A DNA stretch of 64,000 nt, from contig BQJR01000003.1 of NCBI GenBank assembly GCA_021604805.1, positions 62,001 through 126,000 of the forward strand. The letters run 5' to 3'. The translations under genes and the position numbers were made by a program. The stretch comes from Planctomycetota bacterium (GTDB lineage: Bacteria; Planctomycetota; B15-G4). Positions 25,767 through 34,696 of this stretch are shown here, piece by piece (positions within the stretch are counted from its first letter, which is position 1; each line of letters begins with the position of its first letter). Under the pieces are notes generated by a model. The model was given only the letters and a program-made list of their open reading frames with translations, was not told the DNA's origin and ran no database searches.

Positions 25767-27620
25767 TCAGGCCGAGAAGCGACCGACCACGCGCAGACTC
25801 AGCGCGCCACCGCTCGCGCGCAGACTCAACCAGCGCCCGCGCTGCTCGAGATCCGCACCCTCGGCGGTGGCGGTCTCCAGCTCGAAGTCGGCGGGCAGCT
25901 GGTAGCGCAGGCGTCCGTGGACACCGCTCAGCGTCACGCGATCATCGAGCGCCACACTGCGCTCTTCGAAGCGGTAGCGGCGCTCGGTGGCGCTGCCTTC
26001 CCAGCGTGTGCCGTCGGGCAGCGCGAGCGCGCCGCGGTACACGACCTCGTCGCCTTCGTGCGTGCACGTGGTTTCGGTGTCGCAGTGCGCGGCGAACTCG
26101 GGCGACGCGTCGCCCCAGGTGCGCAGGACGGCGTGACGCAACAGGTAGAGCGGCGCGCCGAACCAGCGCCCCGCGCCGAACTCCACCCGCATGACGAAGA
26201 GACGGAAGCGCAGGTCGCCGCGCTCGGCCGAGAGCAGTCGCAACCAACGACGCAGTCGTCCCGGCGCCTTGGTCGGGCGCAACAGTGCGCTGCCGACGCG
26301 CGCGCGTTCGAAGCGCTGCAGCGGGACGAGCTCGCGCGGCGCCGGATCACTCACCACCAAAGACTGCAAGCTCCCACCGCCCACGTCGGGGCCGAAGAGG
26401 TTGCCGTGAGGTGCCTTGCTCCCGCGCAACACGGCGGTGTATCCGGGCCGCTCCACGTGCAGCAAGCCGCTCTGCGCGAGCTCGATCTGCAGGGGCTCGC
26501 GCGGCGCAGCGCGCAGCGGCACGTCGTGCAGGATGCGCGCGACCCAGGCGGCGTGACCCGACCAGAAGATGCGGCACTGGAAGTTCGTGCCGCGGCCGTG
26601 ATGGCTCAGCACGCCACCGTCGAGCTTGGAGAGATGCGCGATCCACTCCTGCATCACGCGGCCGGCTTCGTTCTCGTAGAGCGGGCGCTCGAGCCGGCGC
26701 GCGCCCACGTGCAACGCGTAGGCGTCGAAGGGATGACTGGCGACCTCGTAGTCCGACTCCCAGTACCAAGCCTTGGCTTCGTTCTGGATCAGCTTGCGGC
26801 CCAGGCCGTCGCGGAAGGCCACGAGCGCGTCGAGCGAGGCGCGCAGACGCTCCTGGTGCCAGTCGCTCAGCGGCGCGTCGAGGAACTCGTGGATGGCGAG
26901 CACGAAGCCCGGCGTGCGCGAGTGGTAGAAGCCGCTGATGTCGGCCAGGCCGGGGTGCGTGCAGTGGTCGGTGTGCGCGGGGATGTAGGGCGCCACGCCG
27001 TCGGGCGCGAGTTCTTCGAGCGCGAGCTTGGCGCCGGCGAGCGCGTCGGCGGCCCAGTCGTCGCGGCCCAACAAGCGCGCGGCGCGGGCAGTGCCGGTGC
27101 CGGCCCACAAGCGCTGCGCCGTGATCGGACGTTCGCGCGCGGCGTGACGCAGGTAGCCCTCCACATGCTGCACGAGCGCGTCGGTGATGCGCGCGCGCTC
27201 GCTCTCGCTGAACAACTCGGGGACTTCTTCGAGCACGGTGGCGAGCACGTCGGCGCAGGCGCCGCCGTCGATGGCGTTGGTGGAGGCGTTGCGCGGGTCG
27301 ACGCGTCCCGGCAAGAACACGGGCACCTTGCTGTCGGGGTCTTCACCGAGCATGTCCACCGTATGCAACACCACGCGCTTGGCGGCCTCGAGCGGCTCCT
27401 CTTCGCGCGAGTAGCGCCAGAGCATCAAGTGGATCAGCGCCGCGTACACGTTCTTGCCCGTGTGTTCCACGCGGTGACGCTTGCAGCGCAGCACGCCTTG
27501 CGCATCGGTGTTCGACTCGAAGAAGCGCGACAGGCCGCGCAGGATCCCGAGCCGCAACGACACGTGGTCGACGAGCTTCGTCTTGCCGGTGCCGGGTGCC
27601 GGCTGCAACGGACGCGTCAC
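25767..27620 (-). CDS. Heparinase II/III-like (alpha/alpha toroid) protein
   Basis: 617 aa, no signal peptide. The first ~330 residues are alpha-helical and repeat the toroid pattern (NVYAALIHLMLWRYSREEEP, AGTGTARAARLLGRDDW, ISGFYHSRTPGFVLAIHEFL, WYWESDYEVASHPFDAYALHVGAR). The rest is beta-rich (SHHGRGTNFQCRIFWSGHAAW, LLHVERPGYTAVLRGSK), as in heparinase II/III and alginate-lyase proteins, which use Asn/His/Tyr sets for beta-elimination. Such proteins are frequent in exopolysaccharide loci where they trim or edit polymer. GTG start 27620 overlaps the preceding GT4 stop by 4 bp. The call rests on overall architecture; I could not fix the catalytic residues. Confidence 0.6.
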   Translation of the reverse strand: MTRPLQPAPGTGKTKLVDHVSLRLGILRGLSRFFESNTDAQGVLRCKRHRVEHTGKNVYAALIHLMLWRYSREEEPLEAAKRVVLHTVDMLGEDPDSKVPVFLPGRVDPRNASTNAIDGGACADVLATVLEEVPELFSESERARITDALVQHVEGYLRHAARERPITAQRLWAGTGTARAARLLGRDDWAADALAGAKLALEELAPDGVAPYIPAHTDHCTHPGLADISGFYHSRTPGFVLAIHEFLDAPLSDWHQERLRASLDALVAFRDGLGRKLIQNEAKAWYWESDYEVASHPFDAYALHVGARRLERPLYENEAGRVMQEWIAHLSKLDGGVLSHHGRGTNFQCRIFWSGHAAWVARILHDVPLRAAPREPLQIELAQSGLLHVERPGYTAVLRGSKAPHGNLFGPDVGGGSLQSLVVSDPAPRELVPLQRFERARVGSALLRPTKAPGRLRRWLRLLSAERGDLRFRLFVMRVEFGAGRWFGAPLYLLRHAVLRTWGDASPEFAAHCDTETTCTHEGDEVVYRGALALPDGTRWEGSATERRYRFEERSVALDDRVTLSGVHGRLRYQLPADFELETATAEGADLEQRGRWLSLRASGGALSLRVVGRFSA

Positions 27621-28657
27621 GCGCTCGCCTCCATCTCAGCGATCATGCGCGGCACGAGCACGGCCAGGTCGTGGTCGCGCAGCACGCGCGCGCGCAGCTC
27701 GGCGCGCAGGGCCACGGCTTCGTCGGCGGGCAGGGCGAGCAGCGCGCGCACGCGTTCGGCGAGTTGCTGCGGGTCGTCGCGATCGAACATGAGTTCGCCG
27801 CCGCGCACGTCGCCCAGGATCGGCTCGAAGGACTCGTTGCAAGTGAGCGGCAGCGCGCCGGCCGCCATGGCTTCGAGCACGACCTTGTCCACGCTGCCGG
27901 TGCGGCTCGTGTTGACGAGCAATTTCGCGCCGCGCATGAACTCGGCCACCTCCACATAGGGCACGGCGCCGAGCAGCTCGACGCGGCCGTCGAACTCAGC
28001 AGCGCGCGCGGCGAGACGATCGCGCCAGGGCGCATCGCGCTCGAGCAGGATGTCGCCGGCGATCTGCGTGCGCGGCATGGGGTCGACAAGGCTGAGCGCT
28101 TCGAGCAACTCGTCTTGCCCCTTGCTGGGCGCGAGCCGCCCCACCGCGAGCACGTCGACCGGGCGCACACCGGCTTGCGTGGCGAAGTGCTCGCCGTCGA
28201 TGCCGTGCCCGGTGATCACGACCTTGCCCGCGGCCGAGTCGAGCCGGAAGGATTCGCGGCTCGCGCTGAAGGCCTTGCGGATCAGCGGCACCGACATCTT
28301 GAGCGCGCGGTCCACGCCCTTGTGCGTGTACCAGAGGTGGATCGGGATGCCGCGCAGCTTGGCGACGGGCGCCGCGTAGAGCACGAACTTGGGCACCATG
28401 TGACACCACAGCGCGTCGGGTTTCGGCTGCCGCGCGAGCTGGCGCCAGAGCGTGGCGAGCATGCCGGCCTTGCCCGCGCCGCGCTCCTTGCCGAGCGAGA
28501 TCACGGTCACGTTGTCGGGCAGCTGCACCTCGCCCACGCGCTGAGCGTAGACCGTGAGCTGCTCGCAATGCTCGGCGAAGACCGCACACCAGGTGTGGAA
28601 GAAGCCGAGCACGGCGTCGCGACGGTCGAGGACTTGGGTCAGGATCGCGAGGTGCAT
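27617..28657 (-). CDS. Glycosyltransferase family 4
   Basis: 346 aa from ATG 28657, inside the end of the upstream gene (19 bp overlap). Start MHLAILTQVLDRRDAVLGFFHTW, then WCHMVPKFVLYAAPVAKLRGIPIHLWYTHKGV, TGHGIDGEHF, LAVGRLAPSKGQDELLEAL and a donor-site region LLVNTSRTGSVDKVVLEAMAAGALPLTC in which S-x-D-K-x-V-L-E replaces the more usual EGFGLVxLE. Cytoplasmic, no membrane helices. It belongs to the epimerase-GT-GT-lyase subset at the right end of the locus. Confidence 0.92.
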   Translation of the reverse strand: MHLAILTQVLDRRDAVLGFFHTWCAVFAEHCEQLTVYAQRVGEVQLPDNVTVISLGKERGAGKAGMLATLWRQLARQPKPDALWCHMVPKFVLYAAPVAKLRGIPIHLWYTHKGVDRALKMSVPLIRKAFSASRESFRLDSAAGKVVITGHGIDGEHFATQAGVRPVDVLAVGRLAPSKGQDELLEALSLVDPMPRTQIAGDILLERDAPWRDRLAARAAEFDGRVELLGAVPYVEVAEFMRGAKLLVNTSRTGSVDKVVLEAMAAGALPLTCNESFEPILGDVRGGELMFDRDDPQQLAERVRALLALPADEAVALRAELRARVLRDHDLAVLVPRMIAEMEASA

Positions 28658-29877
28658 GACCGGGCAGCATGACCCGGCGCGGCGATCGTCTCCAGTGCCG
28701 GCTCGCGGCTTGTCGGTCGGCGGGCGAGGCGACGGGCGAGCAGCGAGTCGTAGAGCGCGGCGAGTTGCGCGGCCACGGCGTCGGGGCTGTGGCCGACGAG
28801 CGGATCGGCAGCGCTGCCGGCGGCCAGCGCGTGACGCCGCGCATCGCCGCCCAACAACTCGTCGAGCGCAGCGGCCCAGGCAGGCATGTCGTCGGGCGGC
28901 AAGAGCAGGCCCGAGCGACCGTGCACCACGAGCTCGGGCAGCCCACCCACGGCGCTGGCGAGCACGGGCAGACCAGCGCTGCGCGCTTCGACCACGGCCT
29001 GCGGCAGGCCCTCCGAGCGACTGGGCAACACGAAGAGATCGAGCGCGCCGTAGACCGCGCCGAGCTGCTGCTGCGCGGGCAGGACGTGCACGCCGCGCAA
29101 GCTGGCTGCGCGCTCGCGGACGGCGTCGAGCTGTTCGCCCGCGCCGACGAGCACGAGCGCGCCGCGGGAGCTGCGCCGCGCGCTCCAGGCGTCGAGCAAC
29201 GCGTCGACCCGCTTGATCGCGGTGTGACGTCCGACCCAACCGGCGAGCGGTTCGTCGTCGGGGAGGTTGAGCTGGCGACGCAAGCTGCGCCCCGCGCGCG
29301 CGTCGGCGGCGGTGCGCGTAGGATCGATGCCGGGCGGGATCACGTGGTACTGCTCGGCACGCCCCACACCGTGTTGCTGGAGCAACTCGTCGCGCACACG
29401 CGTGGCCACGGCGATCAAGGCGTCGCTGCGTCGCGCGAGCTGGCGCTCCACGCTGCGGAACATGCCGGAGGTCGCAGCGCCGAAGTAGCCCGCGAGCACG
29501 TGGCCGTGATAGGTGTGCACCAGAAGAGGTCGGTGAGCGCGACCGCGCAGCCCCACCGCGAGTCGCCCGAGCGTGCCGGCTTTGGCGGTGTGCGTGTGCA
29601 CCAACTCGGGGCGTCGCTCGGCGATCAACGCGCGCAGACGTTGCAGCGCGCGCCAGTCGCGTGTGGGGTGCAACGCGCGGCCGAGCTCGGGCACGACCGT
29701 GACCGACACTCCCGCATCGCGCGCCTCGTGCGTGAGGTCGACCTCGCCCGGACCCACGCAGCCCGTGACCAGATGACTGCACCAACCGCGCGCGCGCAAG
29801 CCGGCTTCGATGCGCAACACGTGACGCGCAGGGCCGCCCAAGTTCATGCGCGCGATGACGCGCAGCACCTCAGGCAC
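28639..29877 (-). CDS. Glycosyltransferase family 4
   Basis: 412 aa from GTG 29877, which lies 8 bp inside the end of the epimerase gene; a second in-frame GTG is at 29868. The opening VLRVIARMNLGGPARHVLRIE is a well-known GT4 subtype start. Others: PELVHTHTAKAGTLGRLAVGL, LVHTYHGHVLAGYF, PPGIDPTRT, LAGWVGRHTAIKRVDALLDAW and LFVLPSRSEGLPQAVVEARSAGLPVLAS. Cytoplasmic. Probably adds a sugar early in unit assembly, but order and donor are unknown. Confidence 0.92.
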   Translation of the reverse strand: MPEVLRVIARMNLGGPARHVLRIEAGLRARGWCSHLVTGCVGPGEVDLTHEARDAGVSVTVVPELGRALHPTRDWRALQRLRALIAERRPELVHTHTAKAGTLGRLAVGLRGRAHRPLLVHTYHGHVLAGYFGAATSGMFRSVERQLARRSDALIAVATRVRDELLQQHGVGRAEQYHVIPPGIDPTRTAADARAGRSLRRQLNLPDDEPLAGWVGRHTAIKRVDALLDAWSARRSSRGALVLVGAGEQLDAVRERAASLRGVHVLPAQQQLGAVYGALDLFVLPSRSEGLPQAVVEARSAGLPVLASAVGGLPELVVHGRSGLLLPPDDMPAWAAALDELLGGDARRHALAAGSAADPLVGHSPDAVAAQLAALYDSLLARRLARRPTSREPALETIAAPGHAARSCTSRS

Positions 29878-30871
29878 GGACGTAGCTCGCAACCGGCGCG
29901 GCGGGCGACGCGTCCTCGTGGGAGGTCGCACTGGCTGCTGCGGGCGCGGGTGCCGCGGCGGGCTTCAGCTCGTGCAGCACCTCGCGCAAGATCGTGTCGA
30001 GCTCACGCTGCGGCGCGAAAGGCAGCAGCGCCTGCAAGGCCTCCAGCTGCGGCGCACGGCGCGGCAAGTCTTCGCGTGGACGCGGCGAGGGTGCGCACAC
30101 GATCCCGGCCCGCGAGCCAGCCAGCCTGAGCAAGCGCTCAGCGAGCTCGGCGATGCTCACGCGCGCGGGCGATCCGATCTCGAGCACCTGGCCCGCACGC
30201 GCTTCGGGCAGCGCGAGCAGCGCGAGCACGGTGTCGCAGAAGTCACGCACGTGCAGGAAGCCGCGCTGCTGACTGCCGTCGCCATGCAGGCGCAGGGGCT
30301 CGCCGGCCAGCGCGGCGCGCGCCAAGCTCGGCAACACCATGCCCGGCGCCGTCTGCCCAGGGCCGACCACGTTGAAGGGGCGCAGCACGGTGACGAGTTC
30401 GGCCTGCGCGTGCCCCAACAAACTGCGCTCGGCATCGAGCTTGGCCTGTGCATAGATCGCGCGCGGCCCGTGACGCGCCGCGTCGGTGACCTCGCTCGAC
30501 GACAAGAACACGAGCGGCGTGCGCGAGGCGAGCGCCTGGTTCCACACGCGCGCCGTGCCTTCGCGGATCACGGAACCGGTGCGCTCGGGCTCGGCCAACA
30601 CCGCGTCGACACCGACCACGCTGGCCATGTGCACGATCTGTTCGGCGTCGTGCGCGGCCTGCTCCACCACGGCCGGCGAACGCACGTCACCGATCACGCA
30701 ACGCAAGCGCGGGTGCGCAGGCAGTGCGAGCGTGGACGGCGCCGAGAGATCGTCGAGCAAGGTCACGGCATGACCTTGCTGCAGCGCTGCCCGCGCGAGA
30801 TGCGTGCCGAGGAAACCGGCGCCGCCTGTGATCAACAGGCGAGAGAGTGGTCGTTCGGGAGCGGCGTTCAT
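29870..30871 (-). CDS. NAD-dependent epimerase/dehydratase (SDR family)
   Basis: 333 aa from ATG 30871; an earlier in-frame start at 30901 would add ten residues. Extended SDR: the Rossmann motif LLITGGAGFLGTHLAR, DD at the adenosine-binding strand end, VHMASVVGVD, FLSSSEV and the catalytic YAQAK (Tyr-x3-Lys), then RPFNVVGPGQ and FLHVRDFCDTV, as in UDP-glucose/GlcNAc 4-epimerases and UDP-glucuronate decarboxylases. The C-terminal ~35 residues are Ala/Pro-rich and not part of the fold. First gene of the epimerase-GT4-GT4-lyase set; it should supply a nucleotide sugar. Confidence 0.92.
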   Translation of the reverse strand: MNAAPERPLSRLLITGGAGFLGTHLARAALQQGHAVTLLDDLSAPSTLALPAHPRLRCVIGDVRSPAVVEQAAHDAEQIVHMASVVGVDAVLAEPERTGSVIREGTARVWNQALASRTPLVFLSSSEVTDAARHGPRAIYAQAKLDAERSLLGHAQAELVTVLRPFNVVGPGQTAPGMVLPSLARAALAGEPLRLHGDGSQQRGFLHVRDFCDTVLALLALPEARAGQVLEIGSPARVSIAELAERLLRLAGSRAGIVCAPSPRPREDLPRRAPQLEALQALLPFAPQRELDTILREVLHELKPAAAPAPAAASATSHEDASPAAPVASYVRA

Positions 30872-31049
30872 CAGGACCGTGGGACGCGGGGAACTCAGCA
30901 ACTCGTCCCGGCGAGCCTAACCAAACGACGCGAGCCCCGCCGAGCCTCCCCACCGATCGAAGCGATCAGGGAAAGCGCCCGACGGGGCTCGGTCTGCCAG
31001 CGAGAGCCGCAGCCCTCGCAGACAACTCAAAGCGGATCGGTGAGCCGAA

Positions 31050-31379
31050 TCAGGCCACCATGTCCTTGAGACCCTTGAGCGGCGTGGCCTTGACGACCTT
31101 GCGGGCCGGCTTGGCCTTGAAGACCATCTCTTCGCCGGTGAAGGGGTTGATGCCCTTGCGCGCCTTGGTGGCGGGCTTTTTGACGACGCGGCACTTCACG
31201 AGACCGGCCACGGTGAAGACGCCCGGGCCGCGACGGCCGAGGTCCTTCTTCATCAGGGCGCTCATCTCGTCGAAGACGGCGACGACATCCTTGCGGGTCA
31301 GGCCGGTGTTCTCGGCGATGGTGCGCAGGATCTCACTCTTGGTGCGGGGCTTGTTCGCGTTCGCGGCGGCAGCTGCCAT
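31050..31379 (-). CDS. HU family DNA-binding protein
   Basis: 109 aa from ATG 31379, with GAGGA 6 nt upstream. The N-terminal helices (KSEILRTIAENTGLTRKDVVAVFDEMSALM) and beta region (GPGVFTVAGLVKCRVV) fit HU/IHF. The arm motif is RKGINPFTGEEMVFKAKPARKVVKATP, where the RxNP-type proline that kinks DNA is present (INPFTG). The short Ala/Asn-rich start and the Lys-rich tail are mild extensions. It is a nucleoid protein with a good sigma-70-type promoter of its own. Confidence 0.97.
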   Translation of the reverse strand: MAAAAANANKPRTKSEILRTIAENTGLTRKDVVAVFDEMSALMKKDLGRRGPGVFTVAGLVKCRVVKKPATKARKGINPFTGEEMVFKAKPARKVVKATPLKGLKDMVA

Positions 31380-31444
31380 GGGATGTCCTCGAAAGGTTTG
31401 TTGAGAGGTGTTCGGTGGTTCGCGGTCGTAGAGATCGACCGTCA

Positions 31445-31480
31445 AAGCGCGACACTACCCGGCAGGCTGAGCGGGTTCAA
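31445..31480 (-). promoter_or_regulatory. Sigma-70-type promoter of the HU gene
   Basis: Minus strand TTGAAC (31480-31475), a 17-nt spacer and TAGTGT (31457-31452). The predicted start near 31445 leaves a leader of about 65 nt that includes the ribosome site. This is the best-matched promoter seen in the window. Confidence 0.6.
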
Positions 31481-31567
31481 CGCGCGAAACCCTTGTTTTT
31501 CAGGGGATTCTGACAAGCTCGCGCGCGCGATCTCGCGGCGCTCAGCGTGACAACTGCGGCCGAGAGT

Positions 31568-31655
31568 TGGTGGGGGCGCCGGGGCTCGAACCCGGATGAC
31601 CGTGATGGTCGAGGGATTTTAAGTCCCTTGCGTCTGCCTGTTCCGCCACGCCCCC
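31568..31655 (-). tRNA. tRNA-Leu (UAA)
   Basis: Reading the minus strand, the acceptor arm GGGGGCG pairs with CGCCCCC, the D-arm region is TGGCGGAACAGGCAGACGC, the anticodon stem-loop is AGGGA-CTTAAAA-TCCCT with anticodon TAA at 31621-31619, a long variable arm (CGACCATCACGGTCAT) identifies a class II tRNA, and the T-arm is CCGGGTTCGAGCCCCGG. CCA is encoded at 31570-31568. It lies upstream of HU on the same strand. Confidence 0.97.
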
Positions 31656-31716
31656 GTGAACTCTCGGGTGCCGCCGAAGCGGTTCGGGTGAAGCGCACTG
31701 TGCAGCGCGCGCGGCC

Positions 31717-33408
31717 TCAGCCCGAAGCCTGTTTGGCGATCTCCTCGTCGCGCAGCTCCCGACGTAAGAGCTTCATCATGGCGCTCTTGGGGAGTTCGCT
31801 GCGGAACTCGACGGCCCGCGGGATCTTGTAGGCGGCGAGGTTCTCGCGGCTCCAGGCGATGAGTGCGTCGGCGGTGACCGACTGGCCTTCGACGAGCACC
31901 ACGAAGGACTTCACGGTCTCACCGCGGCGCGGATCGGGCACGCCGATCGTGCAGGCTTCGGCCACGGCGGGGTGGTCGATGAGCACGCGGTCGATCTCGT
32001 CCGGGTAGATGTTGCAGCCGCTCGCGATGATCATGTCCTTCTTGCGCCCGACGATCTTGAAGTAGCCGTCGGCATCCATCGTGGCGAGGTCGCCGGTGAA
32101 CAACCACCCGTCCTGGATCGCTTCGGCGGTTTCCTCGGGACGCTTCCAGTAGCCCTTCATCACCTGCGGGCCGCGGATCAGCAACTCCCCTTCTTCGCCG
32201 ATCTCGAGCTCCTTGCTGGCGTCGTTCATGTCGACGATCTTGGAGTCGGTGTCAGAGATGGGCATGCCCACGGTGCCGACCTTGCGCTCCCCCACCATCG
32301 GATTCACGTGACTCGCGGGCGAGGTCTCGGTGAGGCCGTAGCCTTCGAAGATCACGCTGTCGGCGAGCTTCTCGAAGGTGCGCATCGTGTCTTCGGGCAG
32401 CGGCGCCGAACCGGAGAAGCAGCCCTTCACGCTGGTGAGATCCACGTTGCCGATCCCGGGCGTGGTGTTGATCGCGTGGAAGTGCGCGGGCACGCCGGGG
32501 AAGAGCGTGACGCGATGCTTGCTCAAGCTCTTGATCAGCAGCGGGATGTCGCGCGGGTTCGGCATCAACACGATGGTCGCGCCGAGGAACACCGGCAGGT
32601 TCATGCAGACCGTCATGCCAAAGATGTGGAAGTACGGGAGCGCCGCGAGAACGACCTCTTGCCCCGGCTGGAGCGCCTGCATCCACGCACGGCACTGCTG
32701 CATGTTCACGACCAGGTTGCGGTGCGTGAGCATGGCAGCCTTGCTCACGCCAGTCGTGCCGCCCGTGTACTGCAACACCGCCAGCTCTTCCACGCTCACG
32801 CTCACGGCGGGTGGATCGGCGGGCGTGTCGCGCAGCAGTTCCTTCATCGAGTGCAGCCCGTCGCCCTTGGGCATCGGCGCCCAGGCGGGTGGATTGAGCT
32901 TCTTGAGTTTGAGCGGCGCGAGCAAGTTGAGCGGGAACTTGAGTGCGTGCGGGATCGACGCGATCACGTAGTGCTTCACCGGAAGTTGATCGCGGATCGG
33001 CTTGAGGCTGCGCTCCCACAAGAAGTCACTCGTGACGGCGACCTCGATCTCCGCGTCGTTCCATTGGTGCACCAACTCGCGCGACACGTAGAGCGGGTTG
33101 GTCATCACCACCTGCGCACCCAGCGAGAGCGTGGCGTAGTAGGCCACCACCGTTTGCGGGATGTTCGGCAGGTGGATCGCGACCTTGCTGTCCTTCACCA
33201 CGCCGAGCCGCGAGAGCGCGGTGGCGAAGCGCTTCACCTGATCGAGCAGCTGCGCGTAGGTCACCCGCGCGTTGAGGAAGATCAGCGCCGTGCGATCAGG
33301 CCACTGACGCGCTGCGCGCTCGAGGTTCTCCGCGACCGGGAACAGCTCGTAGTCGATGCTGGGCGGCACGCCTTCGTCGTACTGGGCGTGCCAACGGCGG
33401 GTGTCCAT
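31717..33408 (-). CDS. fadD: Long-chain fatty acid-CoA ligase (FadD-like)
   Basis: 563 aa, adenylate-forming enzyme. AMP-binding P-loop VLQYTGGTTGVSKAAMLTH, substrate-pocket region GYGLTETSPASHVNP, then WLFTGDLATMDADGYFKIVGRKKDMI with the conserved hinge Asp and the C-terminal catalytic Lys in LPKSAMMKLLRREL, where K is preceded by SAMM rather than the usual GKI. Length and order match E. coli FadD. It activates long-chain fatty acids for beta-oxidation or lipid synthesis. With the nearby glyoxylate shunt genes it suggests growth on fatty acids. SD-like AAGAGAG precedes the ATG. Confidence 0.93.
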   Translation of the reverse strand: MDTRRWHAQYDEGVPPSIDYELFPVAENLERAARQWPDRTALIFLNARVTYAQLLDQVKRFATALSRLGVVKDSKVAIHLPNIPQTVVAYYATLSLGAQVVMTNPLYVSRELVHQWNDAEIEVAVTSDFLWERSLKPIRDQLPVKHYVIASIPHALKFPLNLLAPLKLKKLNPPAWAPMPKGDGLHSMKELLRDTPADPPAVSVSVEELAVLQYTGGTTGVSKAAMLTHRNLVVNMQQCRAWMQALQPGQEVVLAALPYFHIFGMTVCMNLPVFLGATIVLMPNPRDIPLLIKSLSKHRVTLFPGVPAHFHAINTTPGIGNVDLTSVKGCFSGSAPLPEDTMRTFEKLADSVIFEGYGLTETSPASHVNPMVGERKVGTVGMPISDTDSKIVDMNDASKELEIGEEGELLIRGPQVMKGYWKRPEETAEAIQDGWLFTGDLATMDADGYFKIVGRKKDMIIASGCNIYPDEIDRVLIDHPAVAEACTIGVPDPRRGETVKSFVVLVEGQSVTADALIAWSRENLAAYKIPRAVEFRSELPKSAMMKLLRRELRDEEIAKQASG

Positions 33409-33424
33409 GTCGCTCTCTTAACGT

Positions 33425-33437
33425 GGCAAAACTTGCC
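33425..33437. promoter_or_regulatory. Palindrome GGCAA-AAC-TTGCC upstream of fadD
   Basis: A perfect 5-bp inverted repeat with a 3-nt centre, 17 nt before the fadD start. Position and symmetry suit an operator for a dimeric repressor. The binding protein is unknown. Confidence 0.3.
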
Positions 33438-33502
33438 CTCGACCCGAGTGCTGCGCTCGGTGAGGGTGCGGAAGACGAAGGCCTACGTGCGCCTCGAGAG
33501 GC

Positions 33503-34696
33503 TCAGCCCGCGCTGCCCTTCGGCCGCGTGACCGGCACCGAGAGACGCAGCGCCACGATGCTCAACTCGGAGAGGTTGCGACCATAGATCGAGTCGCGGA
33601 TCTCGAGCGCCAAGGTCCAGGGCATCGACCACTCGCCGCGCTGGTACTCCTGGATCGCGTCGTACTCGGCGGTCACGTGGAGGTAACCGCGCTCCTCTGC
33701 GTCGCGTCCGGTGACGAGGAAGGCGTCGGTCGGCGTGCCCGTGGCGGAGATCTTGGAGTAGTCGGTGCTCGCCTCGTAGTGCCAGCTCAGCCCCGTGCCG
33801 AAGCTCAGCCCGCGCCACACGTTGTTGCTCACGTTGATGAAGGCTTCGGCGCCGAGGTGCGCGTCGCTGCGCACGTCGTCGATCACGGGGAAGGCCGAGG
33901 CCCCGCCGGTGCTCAGGTTCGCGAGGATCGCGGCGGAGTTGGCCGTGTTGGTGCGACCCGAGAAGTGGTACTGCGCCTGCACGCCGTAGTTGAGCTCGAT
34001 CACGTCGCGGTCGTCGCCCGCGCCCCACTGCATCTGACCTTCGTAGCCAGCACGCAGATAAGGGGGACGGTTCATGCGCGCCAGCTCCACGAGCGCGAAC
34101 TTCACGAGGTTCTCGCGGATGTTGACCGCGCCGCGGTACGTGGCACCGAACACGAAGGCTGCCTTGCGACGCGTGTCGTCGTCGAGGAACTCGTCCTCGT
34201 ACCAGTACTTGCCTTCGACATCGAGGGTGAGCAGCTCGTCGTTGAGCGTGGCTTCGTCGACCACCGAACCGGAGGTCTGCACGAGGCCCTTCACCACGGC
34301 GAAGTCGGTGGTGTCGCGACCGTTGATGCTCGTCGTGACATTCGCGAAGCGCGCGATGACACCGAGCGTGAGGTCTTCGGAGGAGCCGTAGTGCGCGGCC
34401 AAGCTGTAGACCTCACCGCGCGTGCGCAGGTCGACGTTCGAGAAGTTGGTCGTGACGCCCGGCGGCGTGATGCCCCCCGTGCCCGCGAGCAGCGCGCCGA
34501 AGTAGAGCGGACCGAAGCCGGTCTGGATCAGCTTGGGCTGCTCCTTGCCGCTGTTGCTGTAACCGTCGTTGCCGGAGTCGATGCGCGCGTAACCGCCGCT
34601 GAGCACCCAAACGCCTTCAGGCAGGTGCTGCGCCGAAGCCTCCCAGCTCAGCGTCGCAAGAACACAGACCACGAGTACGCTCACGCGTCGATGCAT
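33503..34696 (-). CDS. Probable outer-membrane beta-barrel protein (transporter-like)
   Basis: 397 aa from ATG 34696 with GGGAG upstream. A clear signal peptide (MHRRVSVLVVCVLATLSWEASA, cut after ASA) is followed by repeated amphipathic strands with many Tyr/Trp/Asp turns (YSLAAHYGSSEDLTLGVIARF, FVFGATYRGAVNIRENLVKFA, LNYGVQAQYHFSGRTNT, LSFGTGLSWHYEAS). It ends in alternating hydrophobic residues (LRLSVPVTRPK). The pattern fits an outer-membrane barrel such as the phenol-degradation meta-pathway-like family. Its position beside fadD could mean uptake of hydrophobic substrates; this is inferred from the neighbour only. Confidence 0.7.
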   Translation of the reverse strand: MHRRVSVLVVCVLATLSWEASAQHLPEGVWVLSGGYARIDSGNDGYSNSGKEQPKLIQTGFGPLYFGALLAGTGGITPPGVTTNFSNVDLRTRGEVYSLAAHYGSSEDLTLGVIARFANVTTSINGRDTTDFAVVKGLVQTSGSVVDEATLNDELLTLDVEGKYWYEDEFLDDDTRRKAAFVFGATYRGAVNIRENLVKFALVELARMNRPPYLRAGYEGQMQWGAGDDRDVIELNYGVQAQYHFSGRTNTANSAAILANLSTGGASAFPVIDDVRSDAHLGAEAFINVSNNVWRGLSFGTGLSWHYEASTDYSKISATGTPTDAFLVTGRDAEERGYLHVTAEYDAIQEYQRGEWSMPWTLALEIRDSIYGRNLSELSIVALRLSVPVTRPKGSAG

